Shown piece by piece: positions 35,571 through 43,664 of a stretch of 64,000 nucleotides of DNA. Origin of the DNA: Pelagibacterales bacterium SAG-MED19 (GTDB lineage Bacteria > Pseudomonadota > Alphaproteobacteria > Pelagibacterales > Pelagibacteraceae); assembly GCA_014654035.1 (NCBI GenBank), contig JACWDQ010000001.1, positions 1 through 64,000 on the forward strand. Reading direction: 5' to 3'. Position numbers and translations under genes: made by a program. The notes beneath the pieces are model-generated. The model was given only the letters and a program-made list of their open reading frames with translations, did not search any database and was not told the origin of the DNA. Position 1 is the stretch's first letter, and each line of letters opens with the position of its first letter.

Positions 35571-36470
35571 TTAATAATTTTTTTTAAGGTCCATACCTTT
35601 ATAAAGATAAGCAACCTCATCTCCATAACCATTGAACATCAAAGTTTTTATTCTTGGGGCCAATATACTTTCCCCAATTACTCTTTCCGTTGCTTGGGAC
35701 CATCTTGGATGATCAACTTCAGGATTTACATTAGAGTAAAAACCATATTCTCTTGGTGAAGCATTTTTCCAAGCAGTATTAGGCATATTTTTTGTTAATC
35801 TAATTTTAACAATCGATTTTGCACTCTTAAAACCGTACTTCCACGGAATAAATATTCTTAAAGGTGCTCCATTTTGATTTGGTAAAGGTTTACCATACAA
35901 ACCAGTTACAACTGTTGTAAGAGGGTGCATTGCTTCATCAATTCTTAGACCTTCGATATAAGGCCAGTTTAAAGTAGGATACCTCTGACCAACCATCTCT
36001 TCTGGATTATAAACTGTTTCAAATTCAACAAACTTTGCAGTTGATTTAATCTGAACTTTATTGAGTAATTCACTTAATGAAAAGCCTAACCATGGAATAA
36101 CCATAGACCAACCTTCAACACATCTAAGTTTTAAAATTCTTTCTTCAGACTTAATTGCTAAAATTTCTTCAATTGGAAGTTCTAATGATTTTTCAACTTC
36201 ACCTTCAATTTTTACACTCCAAGGTCTTGTAGTAAAATTTTTTGCTCTTCTATGTGGATCGCCCTTACCTGTGCCAAACTCGTAGTAGTTGTTATATGTT
36301 GTGATGTCTTTATAACTAGTTGGTTTATTTGAATTATTAGCTTTTGCATTAATTAATGGTACTGAACTTAAGGCAATAGTGCCCAAACCATAACCCATAG
36401 ATCTTATAAAAGATCTTCTTTTATTATAAATTTTTTCTGAAGTAATTTCTGAATATTTAAACTTTTTCAT
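35571..36470 (-). CDS. msrP: Periplasmic protein-methionine-sulfoxide reductase, molybdoenzyme subunit
   Basis: 299 residues from ATG 36470. A twin-arginine-type signal RRSFIRSMGYGLGTIAL (about residues 18-34) is followed by the sulfite-oxidase-fold domain: TRPWSVKIEGEVEK, the molybdopterin-thiolate Cys in ILKLRCVEGWSMVIPWLGF (about residue 118), and LPNQNGAPLRIFIPWKYGFKS. MsrP repairs oxidised methionines in envelope proteins using Moco. It overlaps moaE by 14 bases, so the enzyme sits in one operon with genes that make its cofactor. Confidence 0.95.
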   Translation of the reverse strand: MKKFKYSEITSEKIYNKRRSFIRSMGYGLGTIALSSVPLINAKANNSNKPTSYKDITTYNNYYEFGTGKGDPHRRAKNFTTRPWSVKIEGEVEKSLELPIEEILAIKSEERILKLRCVEGWSMVIPWLGFSLSELLNKVQIKSTAKFVEFETVYNPEEMVGQRYPTLNWPYIEGLRIDEAMHPLTTVVTGLYGKPLPNQNGAPLRIFIPWKYGFKSAKSIVKIRLTKNMPNTAWKNASPREYGFYSNVNPEVDHPRWSQATERVIGESILAPRIKTLMFNGYGDEVAYLYKGMDLKKNY

Positions 36471-36909
36471 TAGCAATAGGATTTCCTTTTAACCACTCAC
36501 TTTCATCATTTTCATAATGTTCTTTTTTCCAAATTGGAGATCTTTTTTTTATTTCTTCAATTATGTACCTAGAAAGTACATAAGCTTGATCACGATGTTT
36601 GCAAGCAACTGCGATAATTATACTTATCTCACCTAGATTGAGATATCCCTTAGCATGTTCAATAAATACAGCTTTTTCTTTGATATCTAATTTTTGATCT
36701 GCTTCATTATAAATTTCTTCAAAGCTTTTGATTACCATTTCATCATGACTGTCGTAAGTAATTCCAGTGACTGCTTTATTGTCATTGATATTTCTTACAG
36801 TGCCCAAAAAATAAATTGATGCTCCAAATTTTGAATCTTTAATAAATTTTTCAGCGTTTGAATGAAGTATTTTCTCTTTTTTAGAGTCTACAATTTTAGT
36901 ATGAAGCAT
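36457..36909 (-). CDS. moaE: Molybdopterin synthase catalytic subunit MoaE
   Basis: 150 residues from ATG 36909, which shares its A with the moaD stop (TGATG). Marks are GASIYFLGTVRNINDNKAV, the AVFIEHAKGYLNLGEISI block with the conserved HxxG-type segment, and the catalytic lysines in RSPIWKKEHYEND. With MoaD thiocarboxylate it converts cPMP to molybdopterin. The ribosome binding site is supplied by the Gly codons at the moaD end. Overlaps the msrP start. Confidence 0.93.
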   Translation of the reverse strand: MLHTKIVDSKKEKILHSNAEKFIKDSKFGASIYFLGTVRNINDNKAVTGITYDSHDEMVIKSFEEIYNEADQKLDIKEKAVFIEHAKGYLNLGEISIIIAVACKHRDQAYVLSRYIIEEIKKRSPIWKKEHYENDESEWLKGNPIANEKV

Positions 36910-37178
36910 CAACCTCCTCCGATAGGAGGGATAATAGCAATTTTTTGGTCCTTTGTGATTTTATAATTGTCGCTAATTACTTCATTATTTTCAGAACAAA
37001 ATGCTGAAGATTTTACAACTTTTATAAAGTTTTCATTCCCACTAAAATTCTTATCTATATGTTTGATAATTTCATTTCTTAAATCATTTATTGAAGCTTT
37101 ATCCTGAACCTCAATCTCTAAATGATCGTTATCACTGAAATCTCTACTAGCACCAAATAATTCTAATTTAATTTTCAC
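36909..37178 (-). CDS. moaD: Molybdopterin synthase sulfur carrier subunit MoaD
   Basis: 89 residues, beta-grasp ubiquitin-like protein with the KIKLELFGASRDF start, a middle SSAFCSENNEVI block and the obligatory C-terminal double glycine in AIIPPIGGG. The C-terminus is activated by MoeB-type adenylation and becomes the thiocarboxylate used by MoaE. The last Gly codons GGA GGA GGT form the ribosome binding site of moaE. A 49-base gap separates it from the thioesterase gene upstream. Confidence 0.92.
   Translation of the reverse strand: MKIKLELFGASRDFSDNDHLEIEVQDKASINDLRNEIIKHIDKNFSGNENFIKVVKSSAFCSENNEVISDNYKITKDQKIAIIPPIGGG
36912..36920 (-). promoter_or_regulatory. Ribosome binding site for moaE formed by the MoaD Gly-Gly-Gly codons
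   Basis: On the minus strand GGAGGAGGT encodes the last three glycines of MoaD. It provides a GGAGG about six bases before the moaE ATG at 36909. The same arrangement occurs at thiS-thiG in this window. Confidence 0.65.
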
Positions 37179-37227
37179 TGAATTTAATTAAATGTCGTCT
37201 TTGATTGGGTTGATTGAAAGTAATTTT

Positions 37228-37698
37228 TCATTTTTTTAGTTTAGATGAAAACTTTAAATTTTCATCTTTAAATTGCGATTTATTTTTATTTATAAAGTCG
37301 TCTATTAACTTGACTTTCTCATCTTCAAATTCTGCAACCTTTCTTTCATTAAGATCTACATACAAAGCTAGAATTTCAATTGTTGAGGCAAGAAATTTTT
37401 TTTCTTTGTGAATCATTTCCATTTTATATTGAAGTCTTTTTTTATCGTGGTCGAAATAAACACAATTGATATCCACCTCATCATTAAGCTGAAGTTCTTG
37501 ATTGTAAGTAATGTGAGACTCAACAATCATTGTGCTTTTCTTAGTTGTTTTTGCTGAATGTTCACCCATCTTAAAAATATCATTTAATTTATCAGCACCA
37601 TATTTATCAAACACTAATAGATAATATGAAACATTCATATGATCGTTGTAATCAATCCAGTCTCTGATTACTTTTTGAGTACTTAGATAAACGGACAT
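37228..37698 (-). CDS. Hotdog-fold acyl-CoA thioesterase (carnitine-operon type)
   Basis: 156 residues, 4HBT superfamily. The catalytic-region motif is DWIDYNDHMNVSYYLLVFD (about residues 14-32), then a MIVESHITYNQELQLNDEV strand pair and KKRLQYKMEMIHKEK. The DYNDHMN signature with a long C-terminal Lys-rich helix resembles the betainyl/carnitinyl-CoA thioesterases of carnitine operons, but substrate is unproven. It sits inside the Moco operon between moaC and moaD, which is unexpected; it may simply share the transcript. Starts six bases after moaC ends. Confidence 0.78.
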   Translation of the reverse strand: MSVYLSTQKVIRDWIDYNDHMNVSYYLLVFDKYGADKLNDIFKMGEHSAKTTKKSTMIVESHITYNQELQLNDEVDINCVYFDHDKKRLQYKMEMIHKEKKFLASTIEILALYVDLNERKVAEFEDEKVKLIDDFINKNKSQFKDENLKFSSKLKK

Positions 37699-37704
37699 TT
37701 AGAA

Positions 37705-38250
37705 TTAGAATATATTTTTTAAAAATTCAGGTAACCCATCTGGATTAGTCCACAATCCACTTTTTCCACCTTCTTTAATTAATAATTTTACATTATCTAT
37801 TTTAAGATGTGGGTTAACAATCTTACTTAAATCATAAATAGTTATTAATGCAGCATTAACTCCCATGATTGCTTCCATTTCAACACCAGTTTTTGCTACT
37901 GCTGAAACTATACAAAAAACCTCCAATGAATTGTCAACTTCATTCATGATGATTTTGGTTGCTGTATGATCTATTGGTAGCGGGTGACAAAGTGGAATTA
38001 ATTCACTTGTTTTTTTTACACCTAGAACAGCCGATACTTCTGCTAAGGTAATAGGATCTCCTTTAGGCATTTTTTTATTTTTGATTAAATCAAAAACTTC
38101 TTTTCCAACATAAATTTTTCCAGAGGCTAAAGCTCTTCTGAAAGTTTCTTTTTTAGATGAAACATCAACCATATTAAATGAGTTTTTTTGAAAAATTTCT
38201 TTTGCCCAATCTTTAAGATCTTCTTGATTTATTACTTTTAATTTTGTCAT
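37705..38250 (-). CDS. moaC: Cyclic pyranopterin monophosphate synthase MoaC
   Basis: 181 residues. MoaC marks are MVDVSSKKETFRRALASGKI, IPLCHPLPIDHTATKI (the LCHP catalytic region, about residue 91), CIVSAVAKTGVEMEAIMGV with the conserved Lys-Thr-Gly-Val-Glu-Met-Glu, and a C-terminal LLIKEGGKSG. With MoaA it converts GTP to cPMP. The start abuts the moaA stop directly. A glutamine-rich N-terminus (VINQEDLKDW) of about 20 residues precedes the usual MVDVS start, so an internal start is possible. Confidence 0.95.
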   Translation of the reverse strand: MTKLKVINQEDLKDWAKEIFQKNSFNMVDVSSKKETFRRALASGKIYVGKEVFDLIKNKKMPKGDPITLAEVSAVLGVKKTSELIPLCHPLPIDHTATKIIMNEVDNSLEVFCIVSAVAKTGVEMEAIMGVNAALITIYDLSKIVNPHLKIDNVKLLIKEGGKSGLWTNPDGLPEFLKNIF

Positions 38251-39243
38251 TTAACCACCAGTTGTAGATAAGTTTTTCATTAAACCTGTTTCACCAAGTT
38301 CTAAATAATGAGATTCTTTTTTAAAATTTAATTGTTTTAAAATTAAATCTTTTAACTCTTCAATTTGGTTATCTGTTTGCATCAAATGTCTAATATTAAT
38401 TCCTGTATTACCGAATAAACATAATCTTAAATCCCCTTTAGCGGTTATTCTTAGTCTATTACAAGTTTTACAAAAATCTTTAGAGTAGGGCGCTATAATT
38501 CCAAATTTACCTTTAAATTTTGGATTAAGATAATTTTTTGCAGGCCCTGCATCCTTTCCAAAAGTTTGGATTATCCAATTATTTTTGTTTAAGTAATCTG
38601 TAAATTTTTTTGCTGAAACATGATATTTTTTGAAATAATCTAAGTTATCTCCTGTTTGCATTAACTCTATATATCTAAAATCAATTTTATTTTTTTCAAC
38701 AAAGTTTGACCATTGATTAAAATCATCTTCACTATCATTAATTCCCTTTAATAATACAGCGTTAATCTTAATATTTTTAAAATCAAAACTCTGAAGAACC
38801 TTAATTCCTTTAAGTATTTCATCAAGCCTGTCATGACTAGTAATTTTTTTAAATGTCTCTCTGTTAAGACTATCTATACTTATATTTATACCATCTAAAT
38901 CACTCTCGATGATTTTGTGCGCTATTTTATCGAGATGATAACCATTAGTAGTAATAACTGTTTTTTTAATTCCTGAATTTTCTTTAATTGTTTGTATAAT
39001 TTCAAAAAAATCTTTTCTCACAGTTGGCTCTCCACCAGTCAGTCGGATTTTACTCACACCAAGTTCGGATAAAGCTTTGGCAAGTCGTCTTATTTCATTT
39101 AAGTTAAGAAATTTTCTATTATCACTTTTATCTATTTGATACCCATTTGGTAAGCAGTAACCGCATTTAAAGTTACAGACGTCAGTTACTGACAATCTAA
39201 TATAAGGAAATGTTCTTCCAAAGGAATCTTTAAGTGTTTCCAT
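38251..39243 (-). CDS. moaA: GTP 3',8-cyclase MoaA
   Basis: 330 residues, radical SAM enzyme. The N-terminal cluster motif is CNFKCGYC (CxxxCxxC, about residue 23), then IRLTGGEPTVRKDF, and a C-terminal second cluster with FCKTCNRLRITAKGDLRLCLFG (about residue 260). The conserved C-terminal Gly-Gly tail (STTGG) is present. First gene of the operon moaA-moaC-thioesterase-moaD-moaE-msrP-msrQ. The 87 bases upstream up to the GYD gene contain that gene's terminator and presumably the operon promoter. Confidence 0.96.
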   Translation of the reverse strand: METLKDSFGRTFPYIRLSVTDVCNFKCGYCLPNGYQIDKSDNRKFLNLNEIRRLAKALSELGVSKIRLTGGEPTVRKDFFEIIQTIKENSGIKKTVITTNGYHLDKIAHKIIESDLDGINISIDSLNRETFKKITSHDRLDEILKGIKVLQSFDFKNIKINAVLLKGINDSEDDFNQWSNFVEKNKIDFRYIELMQTGDNLDYFKKYHVSAKKFTDYLNKNNWIIQTFGKDAGPAKNYLNPKFKGKFGIIAPYSKDFCKTCNRLRITAKGDLRLCLFGNTGINIRHLMQTDNQIEELKDLILKQLNFKKESHYLELGETGLMKNLSTTGG

Positions 39244-39296
39244 TTAAAAATGATATCACATTAAATAAAATTTAACACGTATCAAATTTAAAGGTA

Positions 39297-39323
39297 AAAC
39301 TTCCAGTCCGCATCTGGAAGTTT
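39297..39323 (-). terminator. Intrinsic terminator after the GYD-domain gene
   Basis: Ten-base perfect stem AAACTTCCAG / CTGGAAGTTT with a seven-base loop, eight bases beyond the minus-strand stop at 39331. The minus-strand 3' side runs into GTTTTA, a short U-run. It separates the GYD gene from the moaA operon. Confidence 0.7.
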
Positions 39324-39330
39324 ATACTAA

Positions 39331-39648
39331 TTATTGTCCAGGTGCTTTATAACCAATTTTACTTGCTTTCATTGTTGCCTTTGTAAAATCAATTGCTTCT
39401 AATATAGTTAAATTTTTTACTGCACCCGACGACTCTACAACTAATTTAATTGCCGCAAAATCCTCGAAACTTGGTACATCAGTAACAACTATAAAGTCAT
39501 AAGAACCTCTGACTATATCCATACTATGCATCGTACCACCCATAGCTTTTGTAAGTTGTTCAACAACAGCTTTTCTATCACTTGTAGGATCTTTCAAAAA
39601 TCCTTGAAAAGCTTTTTCAGTATAATTACCCATTATATATGCTTTCAT
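39331..39648 (-). CDS. GYD-domain protein
   Basis: 105 residues matching the GYD family: MKAYIMGNYTEKAFQGF start, GGTMHSMDIVRGSYDFIVVTD middle (G-x-YD signature) and an AIKLVVESSGAV helix. It has a ferredoxin-like fold, similar in size to the small stress or monooxygenase-like proteins. Function unknown. Good ribosome binding site (AAGGAG) upstream of the ATG and its own terminator make it a single-gene unit, probably well expressed. Confidence 0.88.
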   Translation of the reverse strand: MKAYIMGNYTEKAFQGFLKDPTSDRKAVVEQLTKAMGGTMHSMDIVRGSYDFIVVTDVPSFEDFAAIKLVVESSGAVKNLTILEAIDFTKATMKASKIGYKAPGQ

Positions 39649-39751
39649 ATTTAACTCCTTTCTATGAATATAAAGCTATCATTATTTCACAAAAGTTTGA
39701 TGTGTAATAATTACATAGTAGACACAACTTATTGTGGTGTTAGATTGAGAA

Positions 39752-41194
39752 ATGTACGAAAAATTTGGTCAATTTATTGATGGAAAATGGTCACCTTCCT
39801 CAAATGGTGAAACTTACGAAGTTATAAATCCTGCAACTGAAGAAATTTTAGGCAAAGCCTCTAAAGCCTCACCAGAGGATGTTGATAAGGCATTGAAGTC
39901 AGCAGAAAAAGGATTACAGGTTTGGAAAAAAACTGCACCTTGGCAAAGAGCATATATCATTAGAAAAATTGCAGACAAAATGAGAGAGAAACAGGATGTG
40001 CTTGCTAAATGGATGACACTTGAGGTAGGGAAACCTTTAGCTGAAGCCAAAGGTGAAATTGCTGGAGCAGCAGACATTTTTGAATGGAATGCTGAAGAGA
40101 CAAAAAGAATTTATGGTCAAACTGTAGAAAGTAGATTTGAGGATACAAGAGTTCATGTTTACTATCAGCCAGTTGGAGTGGTTGCCGCATTGTCTCCTTG
40201 GAACTTTCCAGCAGTATTGTCAGCAAGAAAAATTTCAACAGCTTTAGCAGCAGGCTGTTCGGTTATTATAAAACCAGATGTGATTACTCCAGGTGTTGTA
40301 ATGGAGATGGTAGATATCTGCAAAGAGTGTGGGGTGCCTCCAGGAGTAGTTAATCTTTTATCAGGAGATCCACCTAGTATTGCTCAACAATTAATCGCTT
40401 CTGATATAGTTAAAAAAATTTCTATCACAGGTTCATCACGTGTTGGAAAACTAATATTAAAACAAGCAGCAGATAAAGTTCAAAGAGTGACCATGGAGTT
40501 GTCCGGTCATTCACCTTTTATTGTTTTTGATGATGCGGATATAAAAAAGGCTGCTGATATAGCAATTGCTGCAAAGTTTAGAAATAATGGACAAGTATGT
40601 ATTTCACCTAATAGATTTTATATTCATGAAAGCAAAAAGGATGAATTTGTAAATTTATTCGTGGATAAAACAAAAAAACTTAAAATTGGAAATGGTATGG
40701 ATGCTGATACTCATTTAGGTCCACTCACAACAGAAAAAAGATTAAATGAGATTGAAGAATTAGTTGAAAAAACAAAACAAGAGGGTGCAAAAGTTTTATT
40801 AGGAGGAAAAAGACCAGCAGGTTTTAATAAAGGTTTTTTCTATGAGCCCACTATATTCGATGATGTAAAAGATAATTTTACTATAATGAAACTAGAACCT
40901 TTTGGACCTTTGGTACCAATGCTTTCTTTCAAATCTTTCGATGAGGTTATTGAAAGAGCTAATAATCATGAGCTTGGTTTATGTAGCTATGTGTGTACTA
41001 ATTCAATGGAGAGAGCTCATTTAGCTTCAGAACAATTAGAAACTGGATCAGTGGCAGTAAATACAGGAGTTGTAGCAATAGCAGAGGCACCTTTTGGAGG
41101 CATTAAACAAAGTGGCTATGGGAGAGAAGGTGGGTCTAATGCTATTAAAGATTATCTGAATGTTAAATATACCCACTTAGGAATCAAAGGTTAA
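39752..41194 (+). CDS. NAD(P)-dependent aldehyde dehydrogenase (succinate-semialdehyde type)
   Basis: 480 residues. Marks are EVINPATEEILGKASKAS, SPWNFPAVLSARKISTALAA, ITGSSRVGKLI, the general-base Glu in MELSGHSPFIVFDDAD, the catalytic Cys in NNGQVCISPNRF, and PFGGIKQSGYGREGG. Overall length and the TVESRF / GSVAVN features fit GabD/ketoglutarate-semialdehyde-like enzymes, but the exact aldehyde cannot be read. Probably first in an operon with ccdA (11-base gap) and the flavoprotein. The 103 bases upstream contain a CACAA-CTTA-TTGTG inverted repeat (39723-39736) that may be an operator. Confidence 0.87.
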   Translation: MYEKFGQFIDGKWSPSSNGETYEVINPATEEILGKASKASPEDVDKALKSAEKGLQVWKKTAPWQRAYIIRKIADKMREKQDVLAKWMTLEVGKPLAEAKGEIAGAADIFEWNAEETKRIYGQTVESRFEDTRVHVYYQPVGVVAALSPWNFPAVLSARKISTALAAGCSVIIKPDVITPGVVMEMVDICKECGVPPGVVNLLSGDPPSIAQQLIASDIVKKISITGSSRVGKLILKQAADKVQRVTMELSGHSPFIVFDDADIKKAADIAIAAKFRNNGQVCISPNRFYIHESKKDEFVNLFVDKTKKLKIGNGMDADTHLGPLTTEKRLNEIEELVEKTKQEGAKVLLGGKRPAGFNKGFFYEPTIFDDVKDNFTIMKLEPFGPLVPMLSFKSFDEVIERANNHELGLCSYVCTNSMERAHLASEQLETGSVAVNTGVVAIAEAPFGGIKQSGYGREGGSNAIKDYLNVKYTHLGIKG

Positions 41195-41205
41195 TCTAAA
41201 TTACA

Positions 41206-41913
41206 ATGTTTGAATTAATTATTGCTTTTGGAGCGGGTTTAATAAGTTTTTTATCTCCTTGCGTTCTACCATTAATACCCGGATATATATCTTATATTTC
41301 TGGTAGTTCTTTGAATGAGTTAATGGAAAAAAAGAAAGTAAATTTAACTCCAATAGTTTTATTTACAGTAGGGTTTTCACTTGTATTTATAATTTTTGGT
41401 GCCGCTTCAACTTTTTTAGGACAAGTACTTCTTCAAAATTCTTATGAACTAAGAATAGCAGCTGGATTATTAATAGTTATTCTTTCACTTCACATTATTG
41501 GAGTAATAAATCTCAAATTTTTAAATTATGAAAAAAGAATTCAGACAAATTCAAATACTAATTTTTATAGTCCTATATTAATTGGTATGGCATTTGCTTT
41601 TGGTTGGACACCGTGTATTGGTCCTATCTTAGGTTCAATTTTAGTTCTAGCTGCCACTGAAGAAAGTATTAATAAAGGAATTATGCTTTTAATTTCTTAT
41701 TCTTTAGGATTAGCTCTACCTTTTATTTTGTCGGGTTATTTAATACAAAAATTTCTTATGTTTTCTAAAAATTTTAAAAAGAACATTAATTTAGTATCTA
41801 AAATAGGTGGATTTATTCTATTAATTACAGGTGTTTTAATATTAACTAACCAATTACAAGCTTTGGGGTATTATTTATTAAATATTTTCCCATTCTTACA
41901 AAATTTTGGATAA
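41206..41913 (+). CDS. ccdA: CcdA-type cytochrome c biogenesis / thiol-disulfide transmembrane protein
   Basis: 235 residues with six hydrophobic helices. Family motifs are FGAGLISFLSPCVLPLIPGYISYISG (first redox cysteine) and AFAFGWTPCIGPILGSIL (second redox cysteine), with LGLALPFILSGYL in the third repeat. CcdA carries reducing equivalents from cytoplasmic thioredoxin to the periplasm for heme attachment to cytochrome c. Same strand and eleven bases after the aldehyde dehydrogenase, which looks like chance operon membership. Confidence 0.92.
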   Translation: MFELIIAFGAGLISFLSPCVLPLIPGYISYISGSSLNELMEKKKVNLTPIVLFTVGFSLVFIIFGAASTFLGQVLLQNSYELRIAAGLLIVILSLHIIGVINLKFLNYEKRIQTNSNTNFYSPILIGMAFAFGWTPCIGPILGSILVLAATEESINKGIMLLISYSLGLALPFILSGYLIQKFLMFSKNFKKNINLVSKIGGFILLITGVLILTNQLQALGYYLLNIFPFLQNFG

Positions 41914-41920
41914 ATAAATT

Positions 41921-42502
41921 ATGAAAATTTATCAAATAGACTCAAGCGCTAGAAAGGAAGGTTCAACTTCAAGAGCTTTAGCTAAAAAACTATTAGATAA
42001 GATCAAAAAACCTGAGGATCAAGTTTTATATCGAGATCTTGATGATGAAATGGTTTTTGTATCTGGACTTACAGAATCTGGAATGAAAATTGAAAAAAAA
42101 GATCAAACTGAACATCATAAAAAAATGTTTGAACTTTCAGATACATTGGTTAAAGAACTTAAAGAAAGTGATATAATAATAATTTCAGCTCCAATATATA
42201 ATTATGGGCCTCCAGCTACACTCAAAGCTTGGTCAGATCTTGCTGCAAGAGTAGGTGAAACTTTTAGATTTAAACCTAATGGAAGAAGAGAGGGTTTATT
42301 AAAAAATAAAAGAGCATATTTGATAATCACTTCTGGTGGAACAAAACTTAATAGTGATGAAGACTTCCTCACACCATGGTTAAAATTTATTTTAAATTTT
42401 TTTGGAATTGAAAAAATTGATATAATTTGTGCTGATCAAATGGCTCTAGATTACAAAAAATCAATTAAAGATGCTGAAAAGCAAATTGAAAATCTTAGTT
42501 AA
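41921..42502 (+). CDS. Flavodoxin-fold NAD(P)H-dependent oxidoreductase (AzoR-like)
   Basis: 193 residues. FMN phosphate-binding start is YQIDSSARKEGSTSRALA, then DIIIISAPIYNYGPPATLKAWSD (the AzoR/MdaB-type loop) and YLIITSGGTKLNSDEDFLTPW. This matches short-chain FMN-dependent NADH-azoreductase/quinone reductases, which in vivo reduce quinones. Overlaps the stop of the convergent dioxygenase by four bases; seven bases after ccdA. Confidence 0.87.
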   Translation: MKIYQIDSSARKEGSTSRALAKKLLDKIKKPEDQVLYRDLDDEMVFVSGLTESGMKIEKKDQTEHHKKMFELSDTLVKELKESDIIIISAPIYNYGPPATLKAWSDLAARVGETFRFKPNGRREGLLKNKRAYLIITSGGTKLNSDEDFLTPWLKFILNFFGIEKIDIICADQMALDYKKSIKDAEKQIENLS

Positions 42503-43599
42503 AGATTAAATTTCCTCTTTAAGTGTTTCAACTTCCCTTCAGTACTATCGTAATCAATATAGCAACCTTGTAAAAAACGATTGCCTTCGTTTGCATCGTA
42601 AGTTGTTCTTCCATGAAGAAGCCTATAGTTGTCCATCATTAATAGATCACCTGATGAAAGTTTAAATTCGATTCTAAATTTATCAGAGTTGTATAATTGA
42701 GATATTTTCTTTCTAGCTGAGTAGTATAATTCTAATTTTTCTTTATCTATTAAAGGAACAAAATCTAATCGTGGACTAAATCTTACCTGTTTAAAGGCAC
42801 CATTTTCATCTAGTTGTATCATTTCAGCCCAATCTTCTAAAACTATGCTTTGATCTACAAATTGAAATCTAACTTTAATTTCAGTTAAAATTTTATAATA
42901 TTTTGGAAAATCTTTTTTAAGTTTTTGAGTAACTGTATAACCGTCAACTAAGGTTGAAAAACCACCACTTACTTTATTTTCAATACAATGTAACATTTGA
43001 ATACATGGTACAGGATTTCTATATGGATTATCTGTATGAGGAGCTAGTGGCAACGATGTGTATGCAAGATCATTAGGATTTGGTTTTGATTTTACATCAA
43101 AAAATTCTCCAAAATTTGTTCTTCTAATACTTCCAATAGAGTTTGCAAAATTAACTATAAAATTATTTTTTATAGGGACTTTTTTAAATATAACAAAACC
43201 GTATTTATAAAAATTTACTAAAGCTTTATACATTTCTTGATCCTCAAAGAAATTATCTTTAAAATCAAAATTATTAAAATCTTTAAGTGAAGAGTCCCAT
43301 TCAACTTTATCAATATATTTAACTTCATTTATATTGGAAAATTCTTTTAAAATATTTTGTATCGTTAACTTAGTATAAGTTCCATCATTGAATGTTACTT
43401 CCAAAATTTCTTTGGACAAATTTATGTTATCAATTTTTATGTTCTCTTCAAGATCAGTTGGATCAAATAGTCTTTGTTGAGTTTTCTTATCTACAAAATT
43501 ATCCCCATTTACTCTTTCTCTTAGCCAAAAAGGATGAATTTCTTTTCTTAACCCCTGATTCTCAAAAAATACTTTTTTATCTTTTAGTTCAATTTTCAT
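42499..43599 (-). CDS. Gamma-butyrobetaine-hydroxylase-like 2-oxoglutarate dioxygenase
   Basis: 366 residues. The N-terminal DUF971-like domain (residues about 1-90, HPFWLRERVNG and DPTDLEENI) is followed by a TauD/BBOX1 jelly roll: Fe ligands HTD in LAPHTDNPYRNP, a distal His in YRLLHGRTTYD, and 2-oxoglutarate Arg in EGNRFLQGCYID. This two-domain layout is that of gamma-butyrobetaine and trimethyllysine hydroxylases. It may act on a trimethylammonium compound, fitting the methylated-amine theme of the window, but substrate is inference. Monocistronic. Confidence 0.82.
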   Translation of the reverse strand: MKIELKDKKVFFENQGLRKEIHPFWLRERVNGDNFVDKKTQQRLFDPTDLEENIKIDNINLSKEILEVTFNDGTYTKLTIQNILKEFSNINEVKYIDKVEWDSSLKDFNNFDFKDNFFEDQEMYKALVNFYKYGFVIFKKVPIKNNFIVNFANSIGSIRRTNFGEFFDVKSKPNPNDLAYTSLPLAPHTDNPYRNPVPCIQMLHCIENKVSGGFSTLVDGYTVTQKLKKDFPKYYKILTEIKVRFQFVDQSIVLEDWAEMIQLDENGAFKQVRFSPRLDFVPLIDKEKLELYYSARKKISQLYNSDKFRIEFKLSSGDLLMMDNYRLLHGRTTYDANEGNRFLQGCYIDYDSTEGKLKHLKRKFNL

Positions 43600-43664
43600 A
43601 CAATTTTAAATCATTATTTAAAATTATGCTTTAATCAATAGGAATTAAATAGTATTAGTCCTGT

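Noticed and set aside
39723-39736. CACAA-CTTA-TTGTG inverted repeat as a firm operator
   Set aside because: Arms are only five bases; noted in the aldehyde dehydrogenase entry but too weak to call on its own.
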